From: Deltaproteobacteria bacterium
GTDB lineage: Bacteria > Desulfobacterota_D > UBA1144 > Nemesobacterales > JAJCZQ01
Length of the DNA: 64,000 nt
Reading direction: 5' to 3'
Assembly (NCBI GenBank): GCA_029262335.1
Contig: JAJCZQ010000028.1
Span: 34,409-98,408 of the forward strand
Shown here: one piece after another, positions 52,634-62,254 of the stretch
Layout of the letters: each line of letters opens with the position of its first letter
Numbering within the stretch: the first letter of the stretch is position 1
Program-made: the position numbers and the translations under genes
Notes under the pieces: model-generated
Databases searched by the model: none
Told to the model about the DNA's origin: nothing
What the model saw: the letters and a program-made list of their open reading frames with translations, nothing else

Positions 52634-52689
52634 TGCAAATAGAATTAATCTAATTAAGTAATTTTATTCAGGGAATTATACACTTGTGT
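52586..52689. repeat. 16-bp inverted repeat flanking the efflux operon start
   Basis: ACACAAGTGTATAATT at 52586-52601 (inside the gene) and its exact reverse complement at 52674-52689 (upstream), 72 bp apart. Each arm contains the self-complementary core ACACWWGTGT. The upstream arm holds a consensus TATAAT for the minus strand. Confidence 0.6.
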
Positions 52690-52726
52690 GAGAAAAAAAC
52701 TAAATAGTTATTAATACTCCTGATAA

Positions 52727-53425
52727 TTAAACTATTTCGATTGCAATATGTGAGTAAAAGTCGTTAGGAGTTTTAGTTGCTCCCAATAGCCTGTATTTTC
52801 TCAGGTAAGAACCTGTATAGTCTTCCAAAGCCCTGAATTCACTTAAGACAGAACTGAACTCATCAAAAAATATTATTGTTCCAGGGACTATAAACTCGTC
52901 AAGATTCGTTAATACATACAGGGTAGAACTGTAAAGGTCGGCATCCATATTGATAACCAGCCTTTTATGAAATTGATTATCAGAGATAAAAGATTTGAGT
53001 GTTTCCTGAAACAGCCCCTTAATAAAAGAAACTCTTTTGTCTTCAGTATGGGGCAGGATACCATCTGTGCTGAAATGATTTTTATCTATAGTGGAAATAA
53101 AACCCGGCCATTTCTCAGGTAACCCTTCAAAAGTATCAAATCCGTAAAATTTTGACCCGGGATTACCGTTTTTCTCAGACCAGTACTTAATCGACCTGCC
53201 CTTATATACTCCAAACTCGAGATAATCGATCGGGACTTCTTTAATTATTTCAGAATTCACATATTCGTATAGGCCGTATCTTTTTTTAAATATTTTATGG
53301 TCTTCTATATGTTCAGACTGCCATTCTCTTAATTTCGGCAGATAAGCTAGATACCTGGCCCTTTCACTGCTAGGCAGGGCTGAAATCAGAAATTTTTTGA
53401 AAACATTTTGAATTTTTTTCTTCAA
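52727..53425 (-). CDS. TylF/MycF-like SAM-dependent O-methyltransferase
   Basis: 232 residues. Motifs of the TylF (macrocin O-methyltransferase) family: LEFGVYKGRSIKYWSEKNG (SAM site, about 72-90), YGFDTFEGLPEKWPG, KGLFQETLKSF, and the metal-binding NMDADLYSSTLYVL ... IIFFDEFSS. Enzymes of this family methylate sugar hydroxyls in antibiotics and surface glycans. Starts 13 bp after gspK on the same strand, so it is probably read with the secretion genes. A link to glycan or exported-product modification is a guess. Confidence 0.88.
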   Translation of the reverse strand: MKKKIQNVFKKFLISALPSSERARYLAYLPKLREWQSEHIEDHKIFKKRYGLYEYVNSEIIKEVPIDYLEFGVYKGRSIKYWSEKNGNPGSKFYGFDTFEGLPEKWPGFISTIDKNHFSTDGILPHTEDKRVSFIKGLFQETLKSFISDNQFHKRLVINMDADLYSSTLYVLTNLDEFIVPGTIIFFDEFSSVLSEFRALEDYTGSYLRKYRLLGATKTPNDFYSHIAIEIV

Positions 53426-53438
53426 GTTGCTAAAATTT

Positions 53439-54548
53439 TTATCTTTCTTTCCAGGAGACTATCTCAGTCTGGGACCGACTCCCTGAGCCTTTTCTTACAA
53501 CTGCATCAATATTTTTTATGGTAGGATTTACCTCGCCCACTACACCGGAAGCTTTAATCGAAAATGTTTCGCTTGTACCCTGATTTAATACAAGCCCGCT
53601 AAGGCCTGCCGATATTCTGAGGTTTGAATCAATATCCCTGGCAATGTCCCTGACCTCAATCCTGGAAAGAAGTTTATCGTCCTGTCTTTTTTCAAGTATT
53701 TCATCCGCTATGGCTTCTGCAACATCGTCTTTTAGTTCTGTATCCGAACGGTTTTCACCCTGGATGGCAGAGACCTGTGCGGCTTTTAGGATTGCAATCA
53801 TCACTGGTTTGGAAGCAGTACTGAAATTTACCTGTTTGTTTATGGGGTAAATTGTTACATAATCTATAATCTTATTATAAAAATCTTCGTCCATACCTTC
53901 AATCATTCTGATTTCATCAAGGCTGTCTAAGGGGCCGTCTTTTATTGTATAGGGGTTATCAAGTGTATTGTAAAAATTTCCGGCAGCACCTCTCGGGTCC
54001 TGGTCATTCTGAGCACCTTTTATCGTTTTATCAACCCAGTTTATAAGGCTTGCAATAAAAAGTTCTGACTTATCCGTCTCTACTTCTAAATTCCTAAACA
54101 GCTCGGTCAGTGCTGCCAGGACCTGGAAGTCGACCTTGTTGGTAGTCTGGTTTACAAGTGAATTCAGGTTAATTTTAGACCTTTCGTCCTGCACGGTCAT
54201 GGTAACTACTCCATCACCAACAGGAAATGCGGGTACATTTAATGACCAGATATTATTACCCTCAGAACCTACTTCCACGTCACCCGTAACCGAGGAAAGG
54301 TCACCCAGGTCCTCAAGATTATTCCCCTTCATTACACTTGAGACCACGCTGACTCCTGACTTGGCAATATACTGCGCCTTAATATCGTTTAGAGTATTGT
54401 TTGATATTTCAAGGTCAATATGAGTACTAAAAGTAAAGTCAGTCACTACAATCGTAAGTATTGCAATTACAATAAGGACTATAATCAGGACTATTCCTTT
54501 TTCATTCTCTTTATGATTTATTTTTTGTTTCATAATATTATTTTGCAA
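53439..54548 (-). CDS. gspK: Type II secretion minor pseudopilin GspK
   Basis: 369 residues, the largest pseudopilin. N-terminal type III leader KENEKGIVLIIVLIVIAILTI: the helix follows Gly but lacks the Glu at +5, as is normal for GspK, which sits at the pseudopilus tip. The globular part has VQDERSKINLNSLVNQ, a helical domain with LINWVDKT and the LDSLDEIRMIEGMDEDFYNKI helix-hairpin-helix-like block. Overlaps gspJ by 11 nt. Last of the gsp genes. Confidence 0.93.
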   Translation of the reverse strand: MQNNIMKQKINHKENEKGIVLIIVLIVIAILTIVVTDFTFSTHIDLEISNNTLNDIKAQYIAKSGVSVVSSVMKGNNLEDLGDLSSVTGDVEVGSEGNNIWSLNVPAFPVGDGVVTMTVQDERSKINLNSLVNQTTNKVDFQVLAALTELFRNLEVETDKSELFIASLINWVDKTIKGAQNDQDPRGAAGNFYNTLDNPYTIKDGPLDSLDEIRMIEGMDEDFYNKIIDYVTIYPINKQVNFSTASKPVMIAILKAAQVSAIQGENRSDTELKDDVAEAIADEILEKRQDDKLLSRIEVRDIARDIDSNLRISAGLSGLVLNQGTSETFSIKASGVVGEVNPTIKNIDAVVRKGSGSRSQTEIVSWKER

Positions 54549-55245
54549 TCGGCATAATTATCGATGTATTAAAAGTATGGTCAATCCCTTCGTCATCAGT
54601 TAGAACCAGCTCTACTGCAACAGCTTTTGGCAGTGCTCCACCAAGCTGTACTGCGTTCCATTCTTTTATATCTTCCTTTTCAATAAGTGGATCGTCGGTT
54701 TTTTTGGTATTCTGGTAAGTAAGTTTAAACCTTTTCACCCTTTCAGATATTGGGTACTGCGTTCCGCCGTTGTCATTCCCAAACCATGGATTCTCTTTTC
54801 TAATTAATGCATATAGCTGATTTTCTTCATCATAATTCTCATCGTCATCAATTCTGGCCAGAAAATATTTTATTTCAGACTGGTCGGACTCCCTGTTGAA
54901 TTCAATCGGGTTTCTGGAAAAAGATGAAAATTCTAGCTGGCTGTTATCCGTCTGTTCTTCATTTGTTCCAAGAAAATATATATAAGGATAGCTTAAAGCA
55001 CTATTGGCGACTCTACCCCTTGGGTAGACACTTGAAAGGTCCTTGCCAATCCTTGCAAAAACCACCCTGGCCTCATGAATAAGTTCAAGCTGGTCTTCCA
55101 CTTTTTCTTTGGCATTAATAATCTGAAAAAAAGATGTAGATATTAGTGTGAGTACAAGTGCCGAGATAAAAACGGCTACAAGGAGCTCTAAAAGGGTAAA
55201 ACCCCTATCAGTTTGATATTGCAGTCGAGACTTCGAATTCATCAT
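54538..55245 (-). CDS. gspJ: Type II secretion minor pseudopilin GspJ
   Basis: 235 residues from ATG 55245. Prepilin motif DRGFTLLELLVAVFISALVLTL with Glu at +5, followed by a beta-rich globular domain (IGKDLSSVYPRGRVA, YFLARIDDDENYDEENQLYALIRKENPWF, VKRFKLTYQNTKK). Part of the GspI-J-K tip complex. The frame is open to TTG 55263 and ATG 55254; 55245 is preferred because GGA lies 9 nt upstream and the leader length is normal. Overlaps gspI in a different frame. Confidence 0.9.
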   Translation of the reverse strand: MMNSKSRLQYQTDRGFTLLELLVAVFISALVLTLISTSFFQIINAKEKVEDQLELIHEARVVFARIGKDLSSVYPRGRVANSALSYPYIYFLGTNEEQTDNSQLEFSSFSRNPIEFNRESDQSEIKYFLARIDDDENYDEENQLYALIRKENPWFGNDNGGTQYPISERVKRFKLTYQNTKKTDDPLIEKEDIKEWNAVQLGGALPKAVAVELVLTDDEGIDHTFNTSIIMPIAK

Positions 55246-55588
55246 TACCGTCATTCCAGACAATCAGTACTCTTACTATTCTTATATTTGTTTCTACGAG
55301 TGATAAATTATACGGCAGCACAGAAAGAAACCAGCTAAAACCCGGGAAGTCCGTAAACTCACCTTCTTCTTCCCTTACTTCCGGGAATCCTTCAAGTTCA
55401 ATATCAGTAAGCATTTGCTGAGCAAGCAGGGCGGCAATTTGTGCATCCCTTGATTTTCCCGCTATGTCGAGGTTTCTGTTTACAGCGGACAAAAGTATCA
55501 TCAATGCTACACCGATAATCGCTACAGAAATCACCACTTCCAGTAGTGTAAATCCCCTTTCTTTTTTGCACGCCTCATTCCTCGTCAA
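55208..55588 (-). CDS. gspI: Type II secretion minor pseudopilin GspI
   Basis: 126 residues. Prepilin leader and helix KKERGFTLLEVVISVAIIGVALMILL, then the GspI-typical RDAQIAALLAQQMLTDIELEG. Initiates the pseudopilus tip with GspJ and GspK. Starts within the last codons of gspH (14-nt overlap) and runs into gspJ. Confidence 0.92.
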   Translation of the reverse strand: MTRNEACKKERGFTLLEVVISVAIIGVALMILLSAVNRNLDIAGKSRDAQIAALLAQQMLTDIELEGFPEVREEEGEFTDFPGFSWFLSVLPYNLSLVETNIRIVRVLIVWNDGNDEFEVSTAISN

Positions 55589-56117
55589 GATAAGGGCTGT
55601 CCTCCTGCCTTATATCAATATACTCATCGTATATTTTTGTTCCGCCAGTATAGGGTTTTGTCTCTATCGTATATACGTCATTATCACTACTGCTGATATG
55701 AATTACAGCGTAATCCACAAAACCAGTCGGAAGAAAGAGCAGGTACGATTCATTTCCGCTGTCAGTTTTTTCCTGGAACCTTTCTGTAAAAATATCGTTA
55801 ATAACAACCCCATCAGGGACCTTCTTTCTCCTGAGTATCGGGTCCAGGGATTCGACAAACTGGCCGTCTTCCATATATTCAACCCAGTACTCCTGGTTAT
55901 CAAGGTCAAAGGCGAGTTTATAAATATTTTTTTTAAATACCGATTCGTTATAAAGGTATTTAATGGTTCCGCTAAGGCTTCTTGAAGTACTTTTCAGGTG
56001 AACATCAGCAAGGTTCTGGAATCTTGGTACCGCTATAAAGAGAATACTCCCAAGCAGTACCATAACTACAAGTATTTCAATTAATGTGAAACCACTATTG
56101 TTTTCATTGGATATCAT
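55575..56117 (-). CDS. gspH: Type II secretion minor pseudopilin GspH
   Basis: 180 residues from ATG 56117. Prepilin motif NNSGFTLIEILVVMVLLGSILF with Glu at +5, and the GspH/FimT-type globular domain (STSRSLSGTIKYLYNESVFKKN, KLAFDLDNQEYWVEYM). The frame is open upstream to 56159; ATG 56117 is chosen because it gives a short leader (MISNENNSG) and overlaps the gspG stop by 14 nt, as elsewhere in this operon. Confidence 0.88.
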   Translation of the reverse strand: MISNENNSGFTLIEILVVMVLLGSILFIAVPRFQNLADVHLKSTSRSLSGTIKYLYNESVFKKNIYKLAFDLDNQEYWVEYMEDGQFVESLDPILRRKKVPDGVVINDIFTERFQEKTDSGNESYLLFLPTGFVDYAVIHISSSDNDVYTIETKPYTGGTKIYDEYIDIRQEDSPYLDEE

Positions 56118-56550
56118 TGCTTGAAATATCATCATCGGTATTGGCAACTGCATCCTCACCTACCGATATTATTAAATAGGTTCCGTTGTTTGTCTGGTCA
56201 GGACCCACATAAACAAACTCATTCGACCATGCATCAAGCGGTGTCTGGGATTTTTCAAGATAAGGCCCTTTCCACCTTTTTGGTTCTCTGCCTGATGAAG
56301 GAAACTGATTAAGAGCATTCAGCCCCTGGCCTGTTTCCGGGTAAAAACCATTATCAACCTTAAAAAGCTTAAGAGCTGTTTCAAGATTAGCAATTTTGGC
56401 CCTTGTAATCTTTTCATTAGAATCGGATAACCGATTCATAATATTTGGTGCAACTACGGCTACAAGGCCCGCAATAATAATTAGTACAACAACAATCTCG
56501 ATAAGAGTGAAACCACCCTGCGATTTAATTAATCTGTGTGGTTTATTCAT
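56104..56550 (-). CDS. gspG: Type II secretion major pseudopilin GspG
   Basis: 148 residues. Prepilin motif QGGFTLIEIVVVLIIIAGLVAVV, and the GspG domain with YPETGQGLNALNQFP, WKGPYLEKSQTPLDAWSNEFVYVGP (Ca2+-binding C-terminal loop region, ISVGEDAVANTDDDISS). Polymerises into the pseudopilus that pushes substrates through the secretin. Confidence 0.95.
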   Translation of the reverse strand: MNKPHRLIKSQGGFTLIEIVVVLIIIAGLVAVVAPNIMNRLSDSNEKITRAKIANLETALKLFKVDNGFYPETGQGLNALNQFPSSGREPKRWKGPYLEKSQTPLDAWSNEFVYVGPDQTNNGTYLIISVGEDAVANTDDDISSNDIQ

Positions 56551-56566
56551 TTTTATGCCTCCTGTA

Positions 56567-57772
56567 TCAGCCTATGGCAGATGTTAAATCAAATATTGGT
56601 AATAGTATAGCAAAAACTATGAAAGCCATCACTACACCGATCATTAAAATCATAATTGGTTCAAGTAAAGATGTTAAGGCTGAAAGAGTTGTTTCCACCT
56701 GCAGATCATAAATATCTGCAATTTTGTTAAACATTTCTTCCATCTCTCCGGTTTGTTCACCAACTGAAATCATCCTGGTAACAAGCGGAGGGAAAACGCC
56801 GCTGTCCCTGAGTGGTTGTCCGAGCGTCGCCCCCTCTCTGACACTCACTCTTACATCCTTAAGGGCATCCATAAAAACAGTGTTCCCAATTACAGCCTCC
56901 CCGATTTCGAGAGCATCAAGCAATGGAATCCCGCTTCCTACAAGTGTCCCAAGTGTCCGTGTAAATCTCGAAATTGAAACCATTGTAGCAAGTTTTCCAA
57001 ACACCGGCAGCCTGAGAATCAGCCTGTCCACAAATCTTGTACCTTTTTCTGTTTTTAAAAACCTGACAATAAAAAAACCAAGTGCAGCAATTCCCAGAAA
57101 TAAAAGAATAAAATGGTTGCTGAAGAAACTGCTTATGGATATAAGGACAAGGGTAATAAATGGCAGTGCCCTGTCACTGTCTTCAAAGATTTTGGTAATT
57201 CTTGGAATTACGTACGTCATCATAAAAAACAGGACACCTGAACCAATTAGAAACATAAAAATAGGATATATCAGGGCACTTCTAACCCGGGACTTTAATG
57301 CAGAAGATTTTTCAAGAAAATCGGCCAGTCTGAATAAAACGACATCAAGTGTTCCACTTGCTTCCCCTGCTTTTACTATATTTGTATAGAGTTCTGAAAA
57401 AACATTTTTATGTTCTTTTAGTGCATTTGTAAGAGAACTTCCTTCGCTGACCCTGTCCTTAACCTGGGTTAACACTTCCCTTAATTTCTGATCTTCAGAC
57501 TGTTCGGACAATGCTGTCAATGAGGCTTCGAGCGGCAATCCGGCCGAGATTAATGCAGAAAACTGTCTCGTTGTGATAGCAAGCTCTGCACTGCTGACCC
57601 CTCTGAAAGGAATAAAACTCCTGTTTTTCCCCTTCTTGGTTTCATTAATTGAAGAAAGGTAGACCCCTTCTCTCTTAAGTTTTTCAGTGGCGGCTTTTAC
57701 TGATTCTGCATCTATTATTCCCTTAACAGATGAACCACTGTTGTTAATGGCTGTATATTTGTATACCGGCAT
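56567..57772 (-). CDS. gspF: Type II secretion inner-membrane platform protein GspF
   Basis: 401 residues, two T2SSF domains (about 70-190 and 270-395) and three transmembrane helices. Starts MPVYKYTAINNSGSSVKGIIDA; hallmarks RQFSALISAGLPLEASLTALSEQ, FTRTLGTLVGSGIPLLDALEIG and GEQTGEMEEMFNKIADIYD. Connects the GspE ATPase to pseudopilus assembly. 10 bp after gspE. Confidence 0.95.
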   Translation of the reverse strand: MPVYKYTAINNSGSSVKGIIDAESVKAATEKLKREGVYLSSINETKKGKNRSFIPFRGVSSAELAITTRQFSALISAGLPLEASLTALSEQSEDQKLREVLTQVKDRVSEGSSLTNALKEHKNVFSELYTNIVKAGEASGTLDVVLFRLADFLEKSSALKSRVRSALIYPIFMFLIGSGVLFFMMTYVIPRITKIFEDSDRALPFITLVLISISSFFSNHFILLFLGIAALGFFIVRFLKTEKGTRFVDRLILRLPVFGKLATMVSISRFTRTLGTLVGSGIPLLDALEIGEAVIGNTVFMDALKDVRVSVREGATLGQPLRDSGVFPPLVTRMISVGEQTGEMEEMFNKIADIYDLQVETTLSALTSLLEPIMILMIGVVMAFIVFAILLPIFDLTSAIG

Positions 57773-57782
57773 AATCTACTTT

Positions 57783-59477
57783 TTAGTGAATGGATTCCAT
57801 CTCAATTGATTCCTCTTCTGTCACCCTTAAAACCTCATCAACAGAAGTTAATCCCTCAATCACTTTACTCGCACCGTCCATCCTCAGAGTAATGAGACCA
57901 TTTTCCACTGCCTTTCTTTTTATTGTGGAAGAATCAGTTGTGTTAAGTGTAAGATTTCTTATATCGTCATCAATTATTAATATTTCAAATATTGCCAGCC
58001 TGCCGCTAAAACCCGTATCAAGACATGTAGGGCAGCCTTTTGATCTGTATAGAATACCGTCGTTAAGGCTTTCTTTGCCAATACCTAATCTTTTGAGTTC
58101 TTCTTCTGTAGGTTCATATTTTTCCCGGCAGCTTTTACAAAGTACTCTCACCAGCCTTTGTGCAACAATTGCCAGCATGGAGGATGCAACAAGAAATGGC
58201 TCAATGTCCATATCTATAAGTCTTGTTATAGCACTTGCTGAATCATTGGTATGTAGTGTTGAAAATACAAGGTGACCTGTAAGTGATGCATGTATTGAGA
58301 TATCCGCTGTTTCTCTGTCTCTGATCTCCCCCACCAGTATGACATCAGGGTCCTGCCGAAGTACTGATCTCAGACCGTTGGCAAATGACAGATTAACTTT
58401 GTTATTAACCTGGATCTGGTTAATCCCCTGGATCTGGTACTCAACAGGGTCTTCAATTGTAATGATTTTTTTATCAGGGGAGTTTATTCTCTCAAGAGAT
58501 GCATAAAGGCTTGTGGTTTTACCACTACCTGTAGGCCCGGTCACAAGGACAATGCCGTGCGGGCGCCTTATTAAGAAATCAAAAGTTCTTAATTTTTCAC
58601 CTTCAAGCCCGAGATCTTCAAGACTCAGAAGGACTGAAGACCTGTCAAGAAGTCTCATAACAACGCTTTCACCCCAGGTTGTAGGTACTGTAGAAATTCT
58701 CACATCAACATCACGCCCTGCTACTTTGACCCTAATTCTTCCGTCCTGGGGTTTTCTTCTTTCAGAAATATCGAGTTCAGCCATAATTTTTACACGGGAG
58801 ATAACAGAGGACTGGAGCTTTTTGGGTACAGTTGTTACATTATGCAGCATACCGTCTTTTCTGAAGCGTACAGCAACTTCTTTTTCAAAACATTCTAAAT
58901 GTATGTCACTTGCTTTTTCTTTTACAGCCTGAAACAAAAGTGAATTTACAAATCTTATAATAGGTGCTTCGTCATCGGTATCCAGCAGGTCTTTGGGCTC
59001 CTGGATCTCAGATTCGGTAATACCAATGGAATCATCATCAATGTCCTCATCCATTTCCTTGCCCTGCTCGTAAACCCTGTTTATGCTGTCATACACAATA
59101 TGGTTATGTGTAAGATGGGTTTCTATGTTGCAGGCAAAAAGTGAGCTGATTTCGTCCATGGCATAAAGGTCTATGGGTGGCGCAAATGCAACTTTGAGGA
59201 CGCCATTGGTTTTGGTTAGCGGAAGTATTCTGAATTTTCTTGTAAAACTGATAGGAAGTTCTTTTACAAGCTGATAATCAATGTCTTCGTCCCTTATTTC
59301 CCTAATAATCGGCACTTCATAGTATTCAGACAACACATTCAGAAGACTGTCATCATTTAGAAGATTGGATTTTATCAGGACTTCTTCGGGGCTTTCAGTA
59401 CTTTTTGATTTTAAATCCAGAAAATTCTCAAGTATATCAGGGTTACTTTCCTGAAGAATCTGATCAAGAGTTTTCAT
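57783..59477 (-). CDS. gspE: Type II secretion ATPase GspE
   Basis: 564 residues. N-terminal GspE_N/MshEN domain (about 30-145), then the secretion ATPase core: Walker A TGPTGSGKTTSLYASL, Asp box TIEDPVEYQI, Walker B DPDVILVGEIRDRETA, His box TGHLVFSTLHTNDS. A tetracysteine zinc motif (CKSCREKYEP and CPTCLDTGF, about 445-490) is present as in canonical GspE. Powers pseudopilus extension from the cytoplasm. Confidence 0.96.
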   Translation of the reverse strand: MKTLDQILQESNPDILENFLDLKSKSTESPEEVLIKSNLLNDDSLLNVLSEYYEVPIIREIRDEDIDYQLVKELPISFTRKFRILPLTKTNGVLKVAFAPPIDLYAMDEISSLFACNIETHLTHNHIVYDSINRVYEQGKEMDEDIDDDSIGITESEIQEPKDLLDTDDEAPIIRFVNSLLFQAVKEKASDIHLECFEKEVAVRFRKDGMLHNVTTVPKKLQSSVISRVKIMAELDISERRKPQDGRIRVKVAGRDVDVRISTVPTTWGESVVMRLLDRSSVLLSLEDLGLEGEKLRTFDFLIRRPHGIVLVTGPTGSGKTTSLYASLERINSPDKKIITIEDPVEYQIQGINQIQVNNKVNLSFANGLRSVLRQDPDVILVGEIRDRETADISIHASLTGHLVFSTLHTNDSASAITRLIDMDIEPFLVASSMLAIVAQRLVRVLCKSCREKYEPTEEELKRLGIGKESLNDGILYRSKGCPTCLDTGFSGRLAIFEILIIDDDIRNLTLNTTDSSTIKRKAVENGLITLRMDGASKVIEGLTSVDEVLRVTEEESIEMESIH

Positions 59478-59486
59478 TGTATATAA

Positions 59487-62222
59487 TTAATATTTTCTTT
59501 CCTCTAAGACGTCAAGCCCTCTTTCCTGTAAAAGAGTTTTGCGTCTTTGCTGTTCTTCCAGAATCTGCTGCATATCTAAGTCTGACTCTACAATTCGCGG
59601 TGTCAAGAGAATCATCAGGTTTAACTTCTGGCTTTGTTTGCTTTTAAATTTAAAAAGGTTTCCTAAATAGGGTATATCACCAAGTATTGGAGTTTTTTGC
59701 TCAAGTATACTTTCACGGTCGGAAACCAGTCCGCCAATCACAATTGTCTGGCCGTCCCTGACAATTACAGATGAGTCCGCAGTCCTGGTCTGGGTCGCAA
59801 TACCAAAGTCCTGGGTGTTAAGGTCAGCAGGTGCGTTAGTAGTATTTGAAACCTCGGTAACAATATTGAGGTTCAAAAATGAACCTTCACTAATCTGAGG
59901 TGTGATGGCAAGTCTGATACCAACAGGCAGTCTTTCAATTGTCTGCACTGTTACTCCTGATGTCCCAACGGTACTGCCGGTAGGAAACGGAATAATATCC
60001 GCAACAACAATTTCAGCCTGTTCATTGTCAGTTGTAAGAATACTTGGTGTCGAAAGCACATTTACATCCGTTACCGATGATATGGCCTGGAAGAGTGCTG
60101 TAAATGACGGAATCGGTGGTATAGGACCTGATCCGTCAACATCAACTTCCTCACCTACTACACCAAGAAAAAGTCCCTGGAGTGAACCAACTACGTTAAT
60201 AGCTGCATCACTATCAGCTGCAACGCCTAGAAGGCTCTGTACACCTGGCAGCTGCTGGCCGCCAAACAGGAGATTATCTCCGTTTAAGGTAGCTCCAAAA
60301 CTAAAATTCACACCAAGTGAAGTAAGGTCATTTAATCCAACCTCAAGAATAGCTGCTTCTACAAATACCTGTTTTCTTCTTATATCAAGTTCATCAATAA
60401 CAGTTTTAATTGATTCATAATCCCTTCTTGAACCAACAATAATTACAGAGTTGGTTGCGGGGTCAGCTGTAATTCTTAACCCTTCGGCTTCAGCTACTAC
60501 ACTTGAAAGTGAGCCAGCTCCTGCCTGCCGGGATATACCCGAACGTGCTTCACCGGAACCAATACCTGTCTGCGTTGACCCGAGTCCGCCTGAACTTAAT
60601 CTGTTTCTCTGGTTTTGCTGGCCACCGACTCGTCCGCCGCCACCGCCGGAACCTATAATGCTGGAAAGTACTCCGACAATCTGTTCTGCATCTGCATTTT
60701 TTATTCTTAATACATAAATACCCTGCTCAACCTGTTCAGAAAGAACATCCAGAATACTGACAACTTTTCTGATTTTATCCATATCCTGCGGATATGCTAT
60801 AACAATTAATGAATTGGTACGTTCGTCAGTTATAACCTTAAAACCAAGAATATCAGATTCACCGGATACAGAAGCCTGTTGCTGCTGATTCGCCTGGTTG
60901 GCCCTTCCCTGTCTTGTATTTCTGGTTGCGCCTCTACTCTGAGTGGACCGTACTCCGCCTTCTGCACCAAATATTTCAAGTAATTTGGTTGCAACGTCAG
61001 CGGCATCTGCGTTTTCAATTTTTATAAATTCAATTCGTTTCTCAACATCCAGGTTTGAAATTATATCTACAATTCTGTTAATGTTGTCTACTGTATCTAC
61101 TACTATTAGTTTATTTGAAGCCGTATATACGACAAGGTCTCCGTCCTTAGAAACAAGTGGCTTAAGGGTACTGGCAAGCTCTTCTGCCTTAACATTTTTT
61201 AAATTTATAATTTTTGTAATATATCTGTCTGATGAGATTCCCATCTTAGTGCTTACATCTGTTGGAATACTCTGGGTTTTTATATCTTTTTTCTGGACAA
61301 TCTTATTTACACCCTGTTTAGAAACGATCGAAAACCCGTTAAGGTCAAGTATGGTCTCAAAAAGCCTGATAGCATTTTGCCTTTTAAATCCACCCTGCGG
61401 GGCTATGATTGTTACCTTCTTACCTTTTACCGAATCATCAAGAATAAATGCCTCGGAGGATATCTCGCTCATTGTCTGAATAAGGTCTTTAAGTTCCATT
61501 TCAGACTGTAGATTTACAATATCGTCCTGCTGTTCACTATTTGATAGATCACCCGAGGGCTGGGGTACCACTACCTCAAAAGTAGGCCTGCCGTTAGGTT
61601 CAGGCTCGGTATCCACCTCGACGAGCTCTTCCTGCTTTGGCTCAGTGGATATATCCTGATCAGTATTAACATTTTCATTAGCTTCAACCTGGTCTTCTAT
61701 TACCTCCGGCTCATTCTGAACATTCTCAGAAGTAACTACATCGCCATCTACTTCTACTATTTCATCAGGTATCTCCTGCGCCGAGACTTCCTTGGTAAAA
61801 CTGGTCAGCAGGAAGCTGCTGGCCCTTTTTGGAATATATATCGTTTGCCCGGTTCTAATGGAATTACCTTCAATTTTATTAATATGCCTTATGTCTTTTA
61901 CAGGGATTCTGTTTTTTGCTGCAATCCCCAGCAGGGAGTCTCCATCACGGACCTTGTAACTTATTATAGGTATTAACAGTGTCTGACCTGTCTTTATCAC
62001 TGTGCCGTCTATGTTGTTGATTTGCTGAAGCTCTTTTACCGGAATGAAAAACCTGTCAGCAAGAACAGTTAAAGAATCACCGTCCTCAACAGTATATGAG
62101 AGAAGCTGGTTTACATTTTCTTTCGGACCATCATTGTCAATAATTATCTGGGAATAGGACAGCGGCAGAAGAAGTATGTTAAAGAGAAAAAGTATTAAAA
62201 GAGTTTTAAAGTATTTATGCAT
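59487..62222 (-). CDS. gspD: Type II secretin GspD with two N-terminal LysM domains
   Basis: 911 residues, longer than usual GspD (about 650-750). Signal peptide (1-25). Two LysM repeats follow: SYTVEDGDSLTVLADRFF...TLLIP (about 42-86) and SYKVRDGDSLLGIAAKNR...TIYIP (about 88-132). Then an acidic linker (about 150-235), the N0 domain (ELKDLIQTMSEISSEAFILDD), N1-N3 repeats with a Gly/Gln-rich insert, and the secretin barrel (RLPVGIRLAITPQIS, PILGDIPYLGNLFKFKSKQ, LNLMILLTPRIV). The LysM pair should anchor the channel to peptidoglycan. 32 bp after gspC. Confidence 0.95.
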   Translation of the reverse strand: MHKYFKTLLILFLFNILLLPLSYSQIIIDNDGPKENVNQLLSYTVEDGDSLTVLADRFFIPVKELQQINNIDGTVIKTGQTLLIPIISYKVRDGDSLLGIAAKNRIPVKDIRHINKIEGNSIRTGQTIYIPKRASSFLLTSFTKEVSAQEIPDEIVEVDGDVVTSENVQNEPEVIEDQVEANENVNTDQDISTEPKQEELVEVDTEPEPNGRPTFEVVVPQPSGDLSNSEQQDDIVNLQSEMELKDLIQTMSEISSEAFILDDSVKGKKVTIIAPQGGFKRQNAIRLFETILDLNGFSIVSKQGVNKIVQKKDIKTQSIPTDVSTKMGISSDRYITKIINLKNVKAEELASTLKPLVSKDGDLVVYTASNKLIVVDTVDNINRIVDIISNLDVEKRIEFIKIENADAADVATKLLEIFGAEGGVRSTQSRGATRNTRQGRANQANQQQQASVSGESDILGFKVITDERTNSLIVIAYPQDMDKIRKVVSILDVLSEQVEQGIYVLRIKNADAEQIVGVLSSIIGSGGGGGRVGGQQNQRNRLSSGGLGSTQTGIGSGEARSGISRQAGAGSLSSVVAEAEGLRITADPATNSVIIVGSRRDYESIKTVIDELDIRRKQVFVEAAILEVGLNDLTSLGVNFSFGATLNGDNLLFGGQQLPGVQSLLGVAADSDAAINVVGSLQGLFLGVVGEEVDVDGSGPIPPIPSFTALFQAISSVTDVNVLSTPSILTTDNEQAEIVVADIIPFPTGSTVGTSGVTVQTIERLPVGIRLAITPQISEGSFLNLNIVTEVSNTTNAPADLNTQDFGIATQTRTADSSVIVRDGQTIVIGGLVSDRESILEQKTPILGDIPYLGNLFKFKSKQSQKLNLMILLTPRIVESDLDMQQILEEQQRRKTLLQERGLDVLEERKY

Positions 62223-62254
62223 ATATATATTCCCGTGAATTATTAATTATCAAC

